A stretch of DNA of 64,000 nucleotides, taken from NCBI GenBank assembly GCA_031216915.1, contig CM062296.1, positions 146,196,840 to 146,260,839 of the forward strand. Direction: 5' to 3'. The translations under genes and the position numbers were made by a program. Every line of letters begins with the position of its first letter. The first letter of the stretch is position 1. This DNA comes from Pictodentalium vernedei (lineage: Eukaryota > Mollusca > Scaphopoda > Dentaliida > Dentaliidae). Of this stretch, positions 63,935 through 64,000 are shown piece after piece. Below the pieces are notes generated by a model that worked only from the letters and a program-made list of their open reading frames with translations, did no database searches and had not been told where the DNA came from.

Positions 63935-64000
63935 AGACGGGCTGAGGATTGAAAGAATTAACATTAAATTGAAATATATTTCACAGTGTTAAACGTCGTT

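Overview
The window is eukaryotic nuclear DNA: AT-rich, intron-bearing and repeat-dominated. It holds one convincing cellular gene, and most of the rest is transposable-element (TE) sequence at many stages of decay. Several lines suggest an aquatic invertebrate, probably a lophotrochozoan and perhaps a mollusc. These are two tRNA-headed SINE families with an AATAAA-type tail, a long repeat that opens GCTCACCTGA and closes with a GATGAGCGATTC...CTCTTGTTT end, and several copies of a GGGAGATAACTC motif. This assignment is inference; nothing in the sequence fixes the species.

The gene is a PIM-family serine/threonine kinase on the minus strand (36733 down to 20571). It has six coding exons, all with GT-AG junctions and consistent phases, giving a predicted 316-residue protein with every kinase catalytic motif. 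Intron 4 is about 11 kb and packed with hairpin-forming miniature elements (MITEs). One of them ends about 20 bp from the exon 4 splice donor.

Layout. 1-20 kb: intergenic sequence with TTAA-flanked hairpin MITEs (piggyBac-like target), TA-flanked MITEs (Tc1/mariner-like target), hAT-like elements with exact 8-bp target duplications, SINEs, and GA or C/G simple tracts. 20.3-37.3 kb: the PIM gene and its probable promoter. 38-43 kb: more MITEs and a 3' fragment of an L1/Tx1-like LINE. 43.04-44.64 kb: a complete but inactivated Tc1/mariner element bounded by TA. 44.75-47.34 kb: a very large foldback element with about 1.08-kb arms that carry NRF1-, YY1-, CRE- and E-box-like motifs. 47.9-50.65 kb: a decayed CR1/L2/Jockey-like LINE containing at least three later insertions. 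50.7-54.0 kb: another inverted-repeat element, split by a TA-flanked insertion. 54.4-54.7 kb: a 92-bp tandem triplet. 55.6-58.1 kb: a long element with internal degenerate tandem units. 58.5-62.8 kb: a TTAA MITE, two SINEs (one lying inside the hairpin of a palindromic MITE) and a second, rearranged copy of the foldback element that has expanded into a satellite-like array.

The most informative point is that the window carries its own empty-site controls. Several insertions can be compared with an unoccupied paralogous copy elsewhere in the window, which fixes element ends and target duplications. I saw no CRISPR array, rRNA, free-standing tRNA gene or prokaryotic operon.
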